A stretch of DNA of 32,469 nt from an uncultured bacterium. GTDB lineage: Bacteria > Patescibacteriota > Minisyncoccia > Phycocordibacterales > UBA2163. Below are positions 1 to 9,529 of the stretch, piece after piece. The stretch covers positions 1 through 32,469 of the forward strand of contig CAJWGW010000004.1 in the NCBI GenBank assembly GCA_913041175.1. The letters run 5' to 3'. Positions within the stretch are counted from its first letter, which is position 1. Every line of letters begins with the position of its first letter. The notes under the pieces were generated by a model. The model saw only the letters and a program-made list of their open reading frames with translations. It searched no databases and was not told where the DNA came from. The translations under genes and the position numbers were made by a program.

Positions 1-1869
1 TTATTTATTGACGAGATTCATACTATTGTAGGTGCAGGAGCTGCGGAGGGTGCTATGGATGCATCTAATATGCTTAAGCCCGCTTTAGCTCGGGGGGACC
101 TTCGTGCGATAGGTGCAACAACACTCAAGGAATATCAAAAACATATTGAAAGAGATCCAGCACTCACAAGACGCTTCCAGCCAGTTTATGTTCAAGAGCC
201 ATCTGTTGACGATACTGTTGCAATTTTGCGTGGACTTCGCGAAAAATATGAACTTTATCATGGAGTAAAGATCACAGATGAAGCTATTATCTCTGCTGTG
301 AATTTATCTAGCCGTTACATTACGGATAGATTTCTGCCGGACAAGGCAGTTGATCTGATTGATGAAGCAGCATCTTCACTGCGAATATCACTTGAAAACA
401 AGCCGCCTGTTCTTCAAGAAGCACATAGGAAAATTATGCGACTTGAGATTGAAAAGGAAGCACTCAAAAAAGATCTGGAGAGCTCAGGCAACAAAAAGAC
501 AATATCGCGCGTGAAGAAGATTGACAAAGACATAGCGGATATGAAAGAAAAGACGAAAGAAATAGAACTTAAATGGAATAATGAAAAGGAAGTTCTGGGA
601 GAGATAAAAGCAATCAAAAAAGAACTTGAGACACTTCGTATTGAGGCGGAAGGAGCTGAAGCGAAAGCCGATCTTACAAAAGCAGCAGAAATCAGATACG
701 GCCGACTTCCCTCTTTGGAAAAAGAATTTGAGACAAAAACAAAACGACTCAAAAAACTCCAGCGCTCCCGTAGGATTTTGAAAGAGGAAATTATGGAGGC
801 AGACATCGCAGATGTCGTGTCGCGTTGGACCAATGTTCCTGTGACACGAATGCTTGAAGAAGAGGCTGAGAAGTTAAACAGGATGGAAGATACTCTTGAA
901 AAGAAAATCATCGGACAGGGTGAATCTGTCAGGAAAATCGCTGATGCTGTGAAGCGCTCACGCGCTGGTATTGCTGACCCTGACAGACCAATAGGATCGT
1001 TTCTGTTCTTAGGTCCAACTGGTGTTGGCAAAACTGAGCTTACGAAAGCGCTTGCGGAGTTTATGTTTGACGACGAGAAAGCTCTTATAAGAGTTGATAT
1101 GTCAGAGTATATGGAGAAGCACGCAGTCTCAAAAATTATAGGCGCACCTCCTGGGTACGTTGGTCACGATGAGAGTGGCTCTTTGACTGAGACCGTACGC
1201 CACAGACCATACTCCGTGCTCTTGTTTGATGAGATAGAGAAAGCGCATCCCGAAGTGTTCAATATTTTGCTTCAGGTTCTTGATAATGGACGTTTGACAG
1301 ATGCCAAAGGAAGAACTGTTAACTTCAAAAACACGATAATAATTCTTACATCAAATATTGGTTCAGAGCATATAGACAAGATGAAGAACATTGGATTCTC
1401 TACAGTAGGGGATGACAGCAATGCACAGTATGAGGAAGCAAAGAACAAAGTCAAGGAGAGTTTGAAGGACTACTTCCGTCCGGAATTCCTTAATCGTCTT
1501 GATGAAATAATATTGTTCAACATCCTCACCCCTGTTGCTGTGAAAGAGATTGTTAAGATTCAAGTGGAGATTGTGAAGAAACGTCTTGAAGAGAAGGGAA
1601 TTGCGCTTAATATATTGCCGGAGGTTCTCTCACATTTGGCAAAGGAAGGATACAACCCGCAGTATGGAGCAAGACCTCTCAAGCGCTTGATACAAAATAA
1701 AATACTTACAAAAGTTGCGTCACTCATAATCTCTCAAGGAGTGGCTGAAGGTGGTTCAATCGAAATCGGGTTCAAAAAAGATGAGTTTACATTTGATGTG
1801 ACAAAAAAAGGAAGTAAAAAGGGAAAGAGCGTGAAGAGTAGTATCCGCGCAGAAAAAGTGCTAACATAA
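1..1869 (+). CDS. clpB: ATP-dependent chaperone ClpB, 3' part (open at left edge)
   Basis: Frame is open from base 1 ([23 protein letters not shown]). Two AAA+ modules with a long ClpB-type coiled-coil middle domain between them; [10 protein letters not shown] Walker A, GAPPGYVG pore motif, [11 protein letters not shown] linker. Confidence 0.93.
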   Translation, partial: LFIDEIHTIVGAGAAEGAMDASNMLKPALARGDLRAIGATTLKEYQKHIERDPALTRRFQPVYVQEPSVDDTVAILRGLREKYELYHGVKITDEAIISAVNLSSRYITDRFLPDKAVDLIDEAASSLRISLENKPPVLQEAHRKIMRLEIEKEALKKDLESSGNKKTISRVKKIDKDIADMKEKTKEIELKWNNEKEVLGEIKAIKKELETLRIEAEGAEAKADLTKAAEIRYGRLPSLEKEFETKTKRLKKLQRSRRILKEEIMEADIADVVSRWTNVPVTRMLEEEAEKLNRMEDTLEKKIIGQGESVRKIADAVKRSRAGIADPDRPIGSFLFLGPTGVGKTELTKALAEFMFDDEKALIRVDMSEYMEKHAVSKIIGAPPGYVGHDESGSLTETVRHRPYSVLLFDEIEKAHPEVFNILLQVLDNGRLTDAKGRTVNFKNTIIILTSNIGSEHIDKMKNIGFSTVGDDSNAQYEEAKNKVKESLKDYFRPEFLNRLDEIILFNILTPVAVKEIVKIQVEIVKKRLEEKGIALNILPEVLSHLAKEGYNPQYGARPLKRLIQNKILTKVASLIISQGVAEGGSIEIGFKKDEFTFDVTKKGSKKGKSVKSSIRAEKVLT

Positions 1870-1877
1870 CTCCATTA

Positions 1878-1962
1878 GGGTGCGTCGCATAGTGGCAATT
1901 GCACTTGGCTGTAAACCAAGCGTCTTCGGACTCCGCAGGTTCGAGTCCTGCCGCACCCACCA
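1878..1962 (+). tRNA. tRNA-Tyr (anticodon GTA), class II, CCA encoded
   Basis: Acceptor GGGTGCG/CGCACCC, anticodon arm CTTGG-CTGTAAA-CCAAG, variable arm GTC-TTCG-GAC, T arm GCAGG-TTCGAGT-CCTGC, then A-CCA. Confidence 0.95.
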
Positions 1963-2099
1963 AATCACAGCGCAAAGTACTAGGAGGGGGATATATTACA
2001 CTTTGAAATAAATTTTTCTCAATTTGATACATAAATATATCTATGTTATTTTACGTAAAATAGTTCATTAAAAATTTTCCCATATCTCAAAATTAAATA

Positions 2100-2175
2100 G
2101 GGTGGGACGATATGCTGTTTGTTTTAAAAATATATTGTTTATTTTAAACAAGACAATAGCACTAGTGTCCCACCC
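2100..2175. repeat. 76-nt inverted repeat / long imperfect hairpin with 9-bp perfect terminal arms
   Basis: GGGTGGGAC (2100-2108) and GTCCCACCC (2167-2175), with further partial pairing inside (TGCT...AGCA, TTGTTTTAAA...TTTAAACAA). Confidence 0.7.
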
Positions 2176-2324
2176 ATATAAATTAATGCCCTGCTTATAG
2201 ACAATTCACAGATTGTTTGATAAAAACGAACTAGAGGCTGTTTATAAACACGGTAAAATAATGTGTTCTGGAGATGAGCGTCTCTATGTCAGTAAAGACG
2301 AAAACTCAAATGTTAACAGGATAC

Positions 2325-2355
2325 ACAAGGTATCAGAAATGATACCTTGTTTTTA
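2325..2355 (+). terminator. Rho-independent terminator-like hairpin upstream of rpoB
   Basis: ACAAGGTATC-AGAAAT-GATACCTTGT (10-bp perfect stem) followed directly by TTTT. Confidence 0.7.
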
Positions 2356-2410
2356 TGTCCTAAAACACAGCTGTGTGAGCCGTAAAGAGGGATTGTGGAA
2401 AACTCTATTG

Positions 2411-2431
2411 ACAGGAAATACGGTTTCCTGT
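2411..2431 (+). other. Perfect 8-bp stem hairpin in rpoB leader region
   Basis: ACAGGAAA-TACGG-TTTCCTGT. Confidence 0.55.
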
Positions 2432-2627
2432 ACACTACTCAAATCGTGTTTTTCTACTGTGCAGATTGAGTTAAGGCTGTTTTTTTATATCGTTTTATTA
2501 GAAGGATTATACATATTTTAATCACTTTTATATTTTGCGGGAGCAAGAAAAATAATTAAATATTTTCTAAATTATAAAGCCATCACAAAGGCGTGGTCTT
2601 TGTTGTGTTGGTTTTAGGGTTATTTTT

Positions 2628-5600
2628 ATGAGCACAAAAAAAGAAACCACAAAATCTATAGAAAAAAAATATTTTGGACGCTTCAAGAAGCCTCTTGTAG
2701 AACTTCCTAATCTTGTTGAACCACAACTTGATTCTTTCAACTGGATAATAAAAACCGGTCTTAAAGAAGTTTTTAAGGAAATCTCTCCAATTAACGATTA
2801 TTCAGAGAAAAAATTTGAACTTGAATTTGTTAATTTTGAAATCGACAAACCAAAATTCAATGAGCATTATGCAAAAGAAAATATGCTCTCATACGACGCA
2901 CCTCTCCGAGCTACTGTCCGCCTTAAGAACAAAACAACGGGAAGTGTTAAAGAGCAGGAAATCTTCTTGACGGATTTTCCTATGATGACAGACCACGGCA
3001 CATTTATTATGAATGGAATTGAACGTGTTGTCGTCGCACAACTTGCACGCTCTTTTGGTGTTTTCTTCACGTCGCAAGAACTTAAAGGAAAGGTTTATTT
3101 TGGCGCAAAGATTATTCCCTCACGAGGTGCATGGATAGAGATAGAGTCTGAGCCAGATGGTGTTATCTATGTAAAAGTAGACAGGAAAAGAAAATTCCCT
3201 ATTACATCCCTTCTTCGCATTTTGGGAGCGCATTTTGACAGGGACATGACTTCCCTTTTTGCAAGTAATAAATTTGCCAAAGATATAATAAACAAGTCTC
3301 TTGAAGCAGACCCTGCAAAGACAGTAGAGGAGGCCTATATAGAGATTCATAAAAAGTTAAGAGACGGCGACCCTGCGACCCCTGCACATGCGAAAGAATT
3401 CATTGATTCAATATTTAGTTCTGACAGATATGACCTTTCAAAAGTTGGACGATATCGTTTTAATCAGAGATTCGGAAGGGCACTATCTGATGCGGAAATG
3501 GAAAAGAGAACGATTTCTCTTGATGATCTTGTGGCGATTATCTCTAACATCATAACACTCAATAATACTCCAGGAGCAGTTTCAGACGATATTGACCATC
3601 TTGGATTTAGGCGTGTGCGGTATGTAGGAGAAATGCTCCAGCAGAAAGTAAGAGTCGGAATGTCACGAATGAAAAGAAATATTCAAGACAGAATGTCCAC
3701 TGTTGATTCTGAGACAACTCTTCCTGTTCAGTTTATAAACCCAAGACCTTTGCAAGCAAGTGTTAAGGAGTTTTTTACTACAAGTCAGCTTTCTAAATTT
3801 ATGAGTCAGCAAAATGTCCTTTCTGAACTTGAAGACTTGAGGACGCTTTCAGCTCTGGGTCCAGGTGGACTTGACCGTAAACGTGCAGGTTTTGAAGTGC
3901 GTGATGTGCATCCATCTCACTATGGGCGATTGTGTCCTATCCACACTCCGGAGGGTCCGAACATTGGACTGATACTTAGACTTGCGATGTATGCGCGAAT
4001 AAACGAATTCGGAATGATTGAAACACCATATGCAAAAGTTGAAAACGGCAAAATTACAGATGAAATAATTTATTTAAATGCCCATGAGGAAGAAAAATAT
4101 AATATTGCGCATGCTGCTACAAAATATGACAACAAAAACAATATAGTTGAAGATTTTGTAGAAGTACGCAAAGGAGGTGAACCAAATCTTGTAGAGAAAG
4201 ACGAGGTTCATTTCATTGATGTTGCTACAAATCAGGCATTTTCTGCTGCAACATCAATGATTCCTTTCCTTGAACACAATAATGCAAACAGAGCACTTAT
4301 GGGCTCTAATATGCAGAAACAAGCAACACCTTCTATTGTGCCCGATGCTCCGCTTGTAGCAACAGGTATTGAAGAAGGCGCAGCACGCGATACAGGGCGA
4401 GTCGTCATATCAAAAACAGATGGAACAGTTACGCATGTTGATGCTAAGAAGATTATTGTTGAGAATTCAAAAAAGGAAAAAACTCAATATGACCTTATAA
4501 ATTTTGCACGCACAAATGATTTCTCTGTATTTCATCAGCGTCCGGCAATCACACTTGGACAAAAGATAAAAAAAGGACAACTTCTTGCGGACACTTCATC
4601 AAGTGCAAATGGGCAAATGGCTCTAGGACAGAATGTACGAGTTGCATTTATGTCATGGTTTGGCGCAAATTACGAAGACGCTATCATTCTTTCTGAACGA
4701 CTTGTCAAAAACAGCAAATTCACAAGCATTAGAATAGATGAATTTGAAGTAAATGTTCGTGATACGAAACTTGGTCCAGAAGTTACAACTCACGACATCC
4801 CAAATGTTGGTGAAATAAAACTAAGAAATTTAGACGAAGATGGAATCGTGCGGATAGGTGCTGAAGTCAGGCAAGGTGACATCTTGGTCGGGAAAGTTAC
4901 TCCAAAAGGTGAGTCACAACTTACTCCAGAAGAGCGGCTTCTACGCTCCATCTTTGGTGAAAAGGCAAAAGATGTGAAAGATACATCACTTCGTCTTGAG
5001 GGTGGGAAGCGCGGGAGAGTAATCGGAGTAAAAGTTTTCTCTCGCGAAAAAGGAGACACTCTTGAATCAGGAGTTATAAAAAAAATTCGCATTATTGTCG
5101 CACAACTGCGCAACGTTTCAGTTGGTGACAAGCTTGCTGGACGCCATGGTAATAAAGGAGTTATTTCTATGATTTTACCTGAAGAGGATATGCCTTACAC
5201 TGACGATGGACAGCCGGTTGATGTTATTTTGACCCCTCTCGGAGTGCCTTCAAGAATGAACTTAGGTCAAATACTTGAGCTCCATCTTGGGCTTGCTGCA
5301 AACACGCTTGGGTATCAGGCAATTGTTCCTTCTTTTGCAGGAGCTGACGACAATGAGATAAAAGAAGAGCTAAAGAAAGCAGGATTCAATGAAAATGGGA
5401 AAATGCCTTTGTATGACGGCAGAACTGGAGAGAAATTTGGACAGGATGTTTCAGTAGGTTATATGTACATTCTGAAACTTCACCACATGGTTGAAGACAA
5501 GATACATATGCGCTCAATTGGCCCATACTCTCTTATCACACAGCAACCACTAGGTGGAAAAGCGCAGTCAGGTGGACAGAGATTTGGAGAAATGGAAGTG

Positions 5601-5810
5601 TGGGCGCTTCTCGGATATGGGGCAGCATATACGCTCCGAGAGATGCTTACCATAAAATCAGACGATATATTAGGTCGATCAGAAGCATTTGATGCTATTG
5701 TCAAAGGTGAGAAAATCAGTCATCCGCACACACCCGCGGCATTTAATGTACTCCTTAATAATTTGAGGGGATTGTCACTTGACATTCAACTTTTAAAAAA
5801 GAACAATTAA
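2628..5810 (+). CDS. rpoB: DNA-directed RNA polymerase subunit beta
   Basis: 1060 aa; SALGPGGLDRKRAGFEVRDVHPSHYGRLCPIHTPEGPNIGL, GDKLAGRHGNKGVIS, GGKAQSGGQRFGEMEVWALLGYGAAYTL. Confidence 0.98.
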   Translation: MSTKKETTKSIEKKYFGRFKKPLVELPNLVEPQLDSFNWIIKTGLKEVFKEISPINDYSEKKFELEFVNFEIDKPKFNEHYAKENMLSYDAPLRATVRLKNKTTGSVKEQEIFLTDFPMMTDHGTFIMNGIERVVVAQLARSFGVFFTSQELKGKVYFGAKIIPSRGAWIEIESEPDGVIYVKVDRKRKFPITSLLRILGAHFDRDMTSLFASNKFAKDIINKSLEADPAKTVEEAYIEIHKKLRDGDPATPAHAKEFIDSIFSSDRYDLSKVGRYRFNQRFGRALSDAEMEKRTISLDDLVAIISNIITLNNTPGAVSDDIDHLGFRRVRYVGEMLQQKVRVGMSRMKRNIQDRMSTVDSETTLPVQFINPRPLQASVKEFFTTSQLSKFMSQQNVLSELEDLRTLSALGPGGLDRKRAGFEVRDVHPSHYGRLCPIHTPEGPNIGLILRLAMYARINEFGMIETPYAKVENGKITDEIIYLNAHEEEKYNIAHAATKYDNKNNIVEDFVEVRKGGEPNLVEKDEVHFIDVATNQAFSAATSMIPFLEHNNANRALMGSNMQKQATPSIVPDAPLVATGIEEGAARDTGRVVISKTDGTVTHVDAKKIIVENSKKEKTQYDLINFARTNDFSVFHQRPAITLGQKIKKGQLLADTSSSANGQMALGQNVRVAFMSWFGANYEDAIILSERLVKNSKFTSIRIDEFEVNVRDTKLGPEVTTHDIPNVGEIKLRNLDEDGIVRIGAEVRQGDILVGKVTPKGESQLTPEERLLRSIFGEKAKDVKDTSLRLEGGKRGRVIGVKVFSREKGDTLESGVIKKIRIIVAQLRNVSVGDKLAGRHGNKGVISMILPEEDMPYTDDGQPVDVILTPLGVPSRMNLGQILELHLGLAANTLGYQAIVPSFAGADDNEIKEELKKAGFNENGKMPLYDGRTGEKFGQDVSVGYMYILKLHHMVEDKIHMRSIGPYSLITQQPLGGKAQSGGQRFGEMEVWALLGYGAAYTLREMLTIKSDDILGRSEAFDAIVKGEKISHPHTPAAFNVLLNNLRGLSLDIQLLKKNN

Positions 5811-5819
5811 AAATTTATT

Positions 5820-8800
5820 ATGGATGATAAAACAAAAAAAAGCGCATTTAATACAGAAAACTTTGATACAGTGTCTTTGAAGCTTGCATCTCCAGATGTA
5901 ATACTCGACTGGTCATTTGGTGAAATTACAAAACCAGAAACTATCAATTATAGAACACAGAGAGCAGAGAAGAATGGTCTTTTTGACGAAAAGATTTTTG
6001 GACCGGAAAAAGATTATGAATGTTATTGTGGCAAATATAGAGGTATAAGATACAGAGGAATTGTCTGTGAGAGATGTGGCGTTGAAATAACACGCTCAGT
6101 TGTAAGGCGTGAAAGAATGGGGCATATAGAGCTTTCCACTCCCGTATCGCATATATGGTTCTTGAGAAGTATACCTTCAAGAATAAGTTTGATACTTGGA
6201 ATCTCTGCTTCCGATGTAGAAAAGGTTATTTACTTTGCTGGATATATTGTTACAAAAGTTGTTGATGCTGAGAAATCGAGAATCTTAAAAGAACTTGATG
6301 TTGAATACAAAACAAAAAGCAAAGCGGCAAATGATGAAAAAACAAAAACAAAGCTCAAAGAACTTTTTGTAACTGCAAAACAGGAAATTGAGAGTATTGA
6401 AGAAGGAGTTGTTTTAGACGAGATTGTTTATCACAAGTACGCTATAAAGTATGGAACACTTTTTGAAACAGGAATAGGAGCTGAAGCAATATATGATATT
6501 TTCAAAAAACTTGACCTCAAGAAACTAATTTCAAAGCTTGAAGAACGACTCACAAAAGCGGGATCTGTTGAAAGAGAGAAACTAAACAAACGACTCTCTC
6601 TTATAAAAGCAATGTTCTCTGCTGACATTCGTCCAGAGTGGATGTTTATGGTTCGTATCCCAGTGATACCTCCTGCGCTAAGGCCGATGGTTGCACTTGA
6701 AGGCGGAAGGCATGCAACATCTGATGTTAATGATTTGTACAGAAGAGTTATAAACAGAAATAATCGTCTCAAGAAGTTGAAAGACATCAACGCGCCTGAT
6801 GTAATCCTTAGAAACGAGAAAAGAATTCTGCAAGAAGCGGTTGATGCGCTTCTGGATAATTCAATAAGACACGGCAATACGCTATTTTCAGCAATGAGTC
6901 AGTCACAGAGAAGGCCATTGAAGTCATTGTCAGATTATCTAAGAGGAAAACAAGGATATTTTAGACAAAACCTTCTCGGTAAACGAGTTGATTATTCAGC
7001 GCGTTCAGTGATTGTTATTGGGGCGGACTTGAAACTTGATGAATGTGGTCTTCCAAAGCATATGGCGCTTGAACTTTTCAGACCATTTGTGATTTCAAAA
7101 CTTCTTGAAAGGGAACTTGCGTACAATATTCGTGGTGCGGGACGCCTTATAGATGAAGGTATCCCTGAAGTATGGGCAATTTTAGAAGAGGTAATCAAAG
7201 ACAAATATGTGCTTCTAAACCGTGCTCCAACACTTCATCGTCAGGGTATTCAGGGCTTTAGACCGATTTTGATTGAAGGTAATGCCATTCAAATTCACCC
7301 TCTTGTGTGCCCTGCTTTTAATGCGGACTTTGATGGAGACATGATGGCAGTTCATTTGCCCTTGTCAAAAGAGGCACAGACGGAAGCAAGAAATATTATA
7401 TCTGCTAATAAAAACATTCTTAAACCGGGCAATGGTGACCCTGTTATTTCATCAACACTACTTGATATAGTACTAGGATGTTATTGGATGACAAAAATCA
7501 TTCCAGGATACAAAGGAGAAGGGAAGATTTTTGCAACACCAAATGATGCGATTACGGCATATGATTTCGGTGACATTGGTTTTAGAGCGAAAATAAAAGT
7601 GATGCCATCTGATAGACCAAGATATGCAAAGTTTGAAGGAAAACCATTTGAAACATCAGTAGGCAGAATATTCTTTAATAATACTCTTCCAAATGATTAT
7701 CCATACATTGATTATGAAATTACAAAGAAAAGTATGATGGCGCTTGTTGAGGATCTTATAAAAGTTTACGGACTGGGAGAGATTCCAAAGATTATAGATA
7801 AAATAAAAAGGTTTGGATTCAAATATGCTACATACTCTGGCATCACATGGGGTATTGATGATGTTATAGTACCTGAAGGTAAAAAAGAAGTTATAGAAAA
7901 AGCTAAAAACAAATCAAAAGAAATATTAGAGCAATATAACGACGGGCTACTTTCAAAAGATGAGAAAAGAAGAATGAATATAGAAACATGGATTGGAGCA
8001 AAAAATGATATTGAAAGTCAGATTCCAGACACGCTAGAGAAAGATGGTTCAGTATATGATATGTGGAAAGCAGGAGCTAGAGGGTCAATAGGTCAGTTTA
8101 CTCAAATGTCCGGTATGGTGGGGCTTATGCAAAACACAAAAGGAGAAACAATTGAATTCCCTATAACTACTTCAATCAAAGAAGGACTTACTCCAATTGA
8201 ATATTTTATTACTACTCATGGTTCAAGGAAGGGTCTTGCCGATACGGCTTTGCAAACTGCAAAGGCGGGGTATCTAACAAGGCGACTTTTTGATGTTGCT
8301 CAAGACGCTATCGTGACAGAGAAGGATTGTGGAGTTAAAACAGGGGTTACAATAAATAAAATAAGTGCGTCTGGACTTGAGATTTCAATTGCAAGAAATA
8401 TAAAGGGAAGATTACTTGCAGAAGATGTTAAAGACACAAAAGGAAATGTAATGTTTAAAAAAGGAACTTTTCTGAATGCAGAAGAAGCAAAAGAGATTGA
8501 AGACGCTGGAATTGAAAGTGTTATTGTACGTTCTCCTATGGTATGTAAAACTCAGCAGGGGATTTGTCAGAACTGCTATGGTATGGATATGACAACAAAT
8601 AATCTTATTGAAATAGGAGAAGCAGTTGGTACTGTTGCGGCACAGGCTATCGGTGAGCCAGGAACACAGCTTACTATGCGTACATTCCACACTGGGGGCA
8701 CCGCATCAGTTGGAGGCGACATTACTCAAGGACTTCCGCGAGTTGAGGAAGTGTTTGAAAAAAGGTCTCCAAAGAATCCTGCAATTATAGCTCATGTTGA

Positions 8801-9497
8801 TGGAACAATTTCAGAGATAAAAAATGATGGAAAAGAAAAAATAATTATACTTCTTCCAAATGCTGGAGATAAGGCGGCAAAATCTAAGAAAAATACAGAA
8901 TACTCAGTTCACTTTAGAAGAATGACTCTTGTAAAGCTCGGCGACAAGGTACTTAAGGGTGATTTCTTAACCGACGGCTCTGCTAATATAGAGGAGTTAT
9001 TCAAGTATGCAGGAAAAGAGAGGGCACAGGACTATATAATCAGTGAAATCAACAGGATTTACGAGCTTCAAGGAGCTTCTATATCACGCAAGCATATAGA
9101 GGTTATAATCAAACAAATGTTCTCAAGAAGGAAAGTAAAAGAGTCCTCTGACGAGAATATAACTCCAGGCGATGTAATAGACAATTTTGAGTTCAAAGAA
9201 GCAGTTGAAAGGGCTAAGGAAAATAATAAGACCACACCTTCTGCTGACCCTCTGGTTCTAGGAATTTCTGAAGTGTCACTTTCGCGAAAAAGTTTTCTTT
9301 CTGCTGCGTCATTCCAAAATACTACTAAGATTCTTATAAACGCCGCAGTCAGAGGAAGACAGGATAAGCTTATCGGACTCAAAGAAAATGTTATAATCGG
9401 AAGATTGATTCCAGCTGGAACAGGGTTTGAGGGAAGTGCTAAAGCAAAGATGGTAGCGAAAAAGAAGGAAGAAGGAGAAGATTCAGAGGAAGAATAA
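5820..9497 (+). CDS. rpoC: DNA-directed RNA polymerase subunit beta'
   Basis: 1225 aa; CYCGKYRGIRYRGIVCERCGVE zinc site, NADFDGDMMAVHLPLS catalytic loop, TLQTAKAGYLTRRL region, GEPGTQLTMRTFHTGG. Confidence 0.98.
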   Translation: MDDKTKKSAFNTENFDTVSLKLASPDVILDWSFGEITKPETINYRTQRAEKNGLFDEKIFGPEKDYECYCGKYRGIRYRGIVCERCGVEITRSVVRRERMGHIELSTPVSHIWFLRSIPSRISLILGISASDVEKVIYFAGYIVTKVVDAEKSRILKELDVEYKTKSKAANDEKTKTKLKELFVTAKQEIESIEEGVVLDEIVYHKYAIKYGTLFETGIGAEAIYDIFKKLDLKKLISKLEERLTKAGSVEREKLNKRLSLIKAMFSADIRPEWMFMVRIPVIPPALRPMVALEGGRHATSDVNDLYRRVINRNNRLKKLKDINAPDVILRNEKRILQEAVDALLDNSIRHGNTLFSAMSQSQRRPLKSLSDYLRGKQGYFRQNLLGKRVDYSARSVIVIGADLKLDECGLPKHMALELFRPFVISKLLERELAYNIRGAGRLIDEGIPEVWAILEEVIKDKYVLLNRAPTLHRQGIQGFRPILIEGNAIQIHPLVCPAFNADFDGDMMAVHLPLSKEAQTEARNIISANKNILKPGNGDPVISSTLLDIVLGCYWMTKIIPGYKGEGKIFATPNDAITAYDFGDIGFRAKIKVMPSDRPRYAKFEGKPFETSVGRIFFNNTLPNDYPYIDYEITKKSMMALVEDLIKVYGLGEIPKIIDKIKRFGFKYATYSGITWGIDDVIVPEGKKEVIEKAKNKSKEILEQYNDGLLSKDEKRRMNIETWIGAKNDIESQIPDTLEKDGSVYDMWKAGARGSIGQFTQMSGMVGLMQNTKGETIEFPITTSIKEGLTPIEYFITTHGSRKGLADTALQTAKAGYLTRRLFDVAQDAIVTEKDCGVKTGVTINKISASGLEISIARNIKGRLLAEDVKDTKGNVMFKKGTFLNAEEAKEIEDAGIESVIVRSPMVCKTQQGICQNCYGMDMTTNNLIEIGEAVGTVAAQAIGEPGTQLTMRTFHTGGTASVGGDITQGLPRVEEVFEKRSPKNPAIIAHVDGTISEIKNDGKEKIIILLPNAGDKAAKSKKNTEYSVHFRRMTLVKLGDKVLKGDFLTDGSANIEELFKYAGKERAQDYIISEINRIYELQGASISRKHIEVIIKQMFSRRKVKESSDENITPGDVIDNFEFKEAVERAKENNKTTPSADPLVLGISEVSLSRKSFLSAASFQNTTKILINAAVRGRQDKLIGLKENVIIGRLIPAGTGFEGSAKAKMVAKKKEEGEDSEEE

Positions 9498-9513
9498 TCC
9501 GCCAGCCGGCGGA
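9498..9513. repeat. TCCGCC-AGCC-GGCGGA palindrome, variant of the dispersed repeat
   Basis: Directly follows the rpoC stop codon (9495-9497); 6-bp stem; same core as the copies in rpoD, relA and topA. Confidence 0.8.
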
Positions 9514-9529
9514 AAACGTCAAAATAATT

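Noticed and set aside
414-1031. Minus-strand Ser/Phe-rich ORFs opposite clpB (and similar shadow ORFs opposite rpoB, rpoC, dnaG, parB, topA, serS)
   Set aside because: Typical antisense shadow ORFs of strongly coding genes; Ser/Phe/Leu-rich composition mirrors Lys/Glu codons on the coding strand.
1787-2032. Minus-strand ORF (81 aa) containing GAAGLEPAESEDAW
   Set aside because: It is the antisense reading of tRNA-Tyr, a common source of spurious proteins.
2395-2405. TGTGGAAAA resembling a DnaA box
   Set aside because: Single copy with a mismatch to TGTGGATAA and no cluster, so there is no support for an origin.
2213-2521. Plus-strand 102-aa ORF with TTG start upstream of rpoB
   Set aside because: No recognisable domain, low-complexity end, and it spans a terminator and several perfect hairpins.
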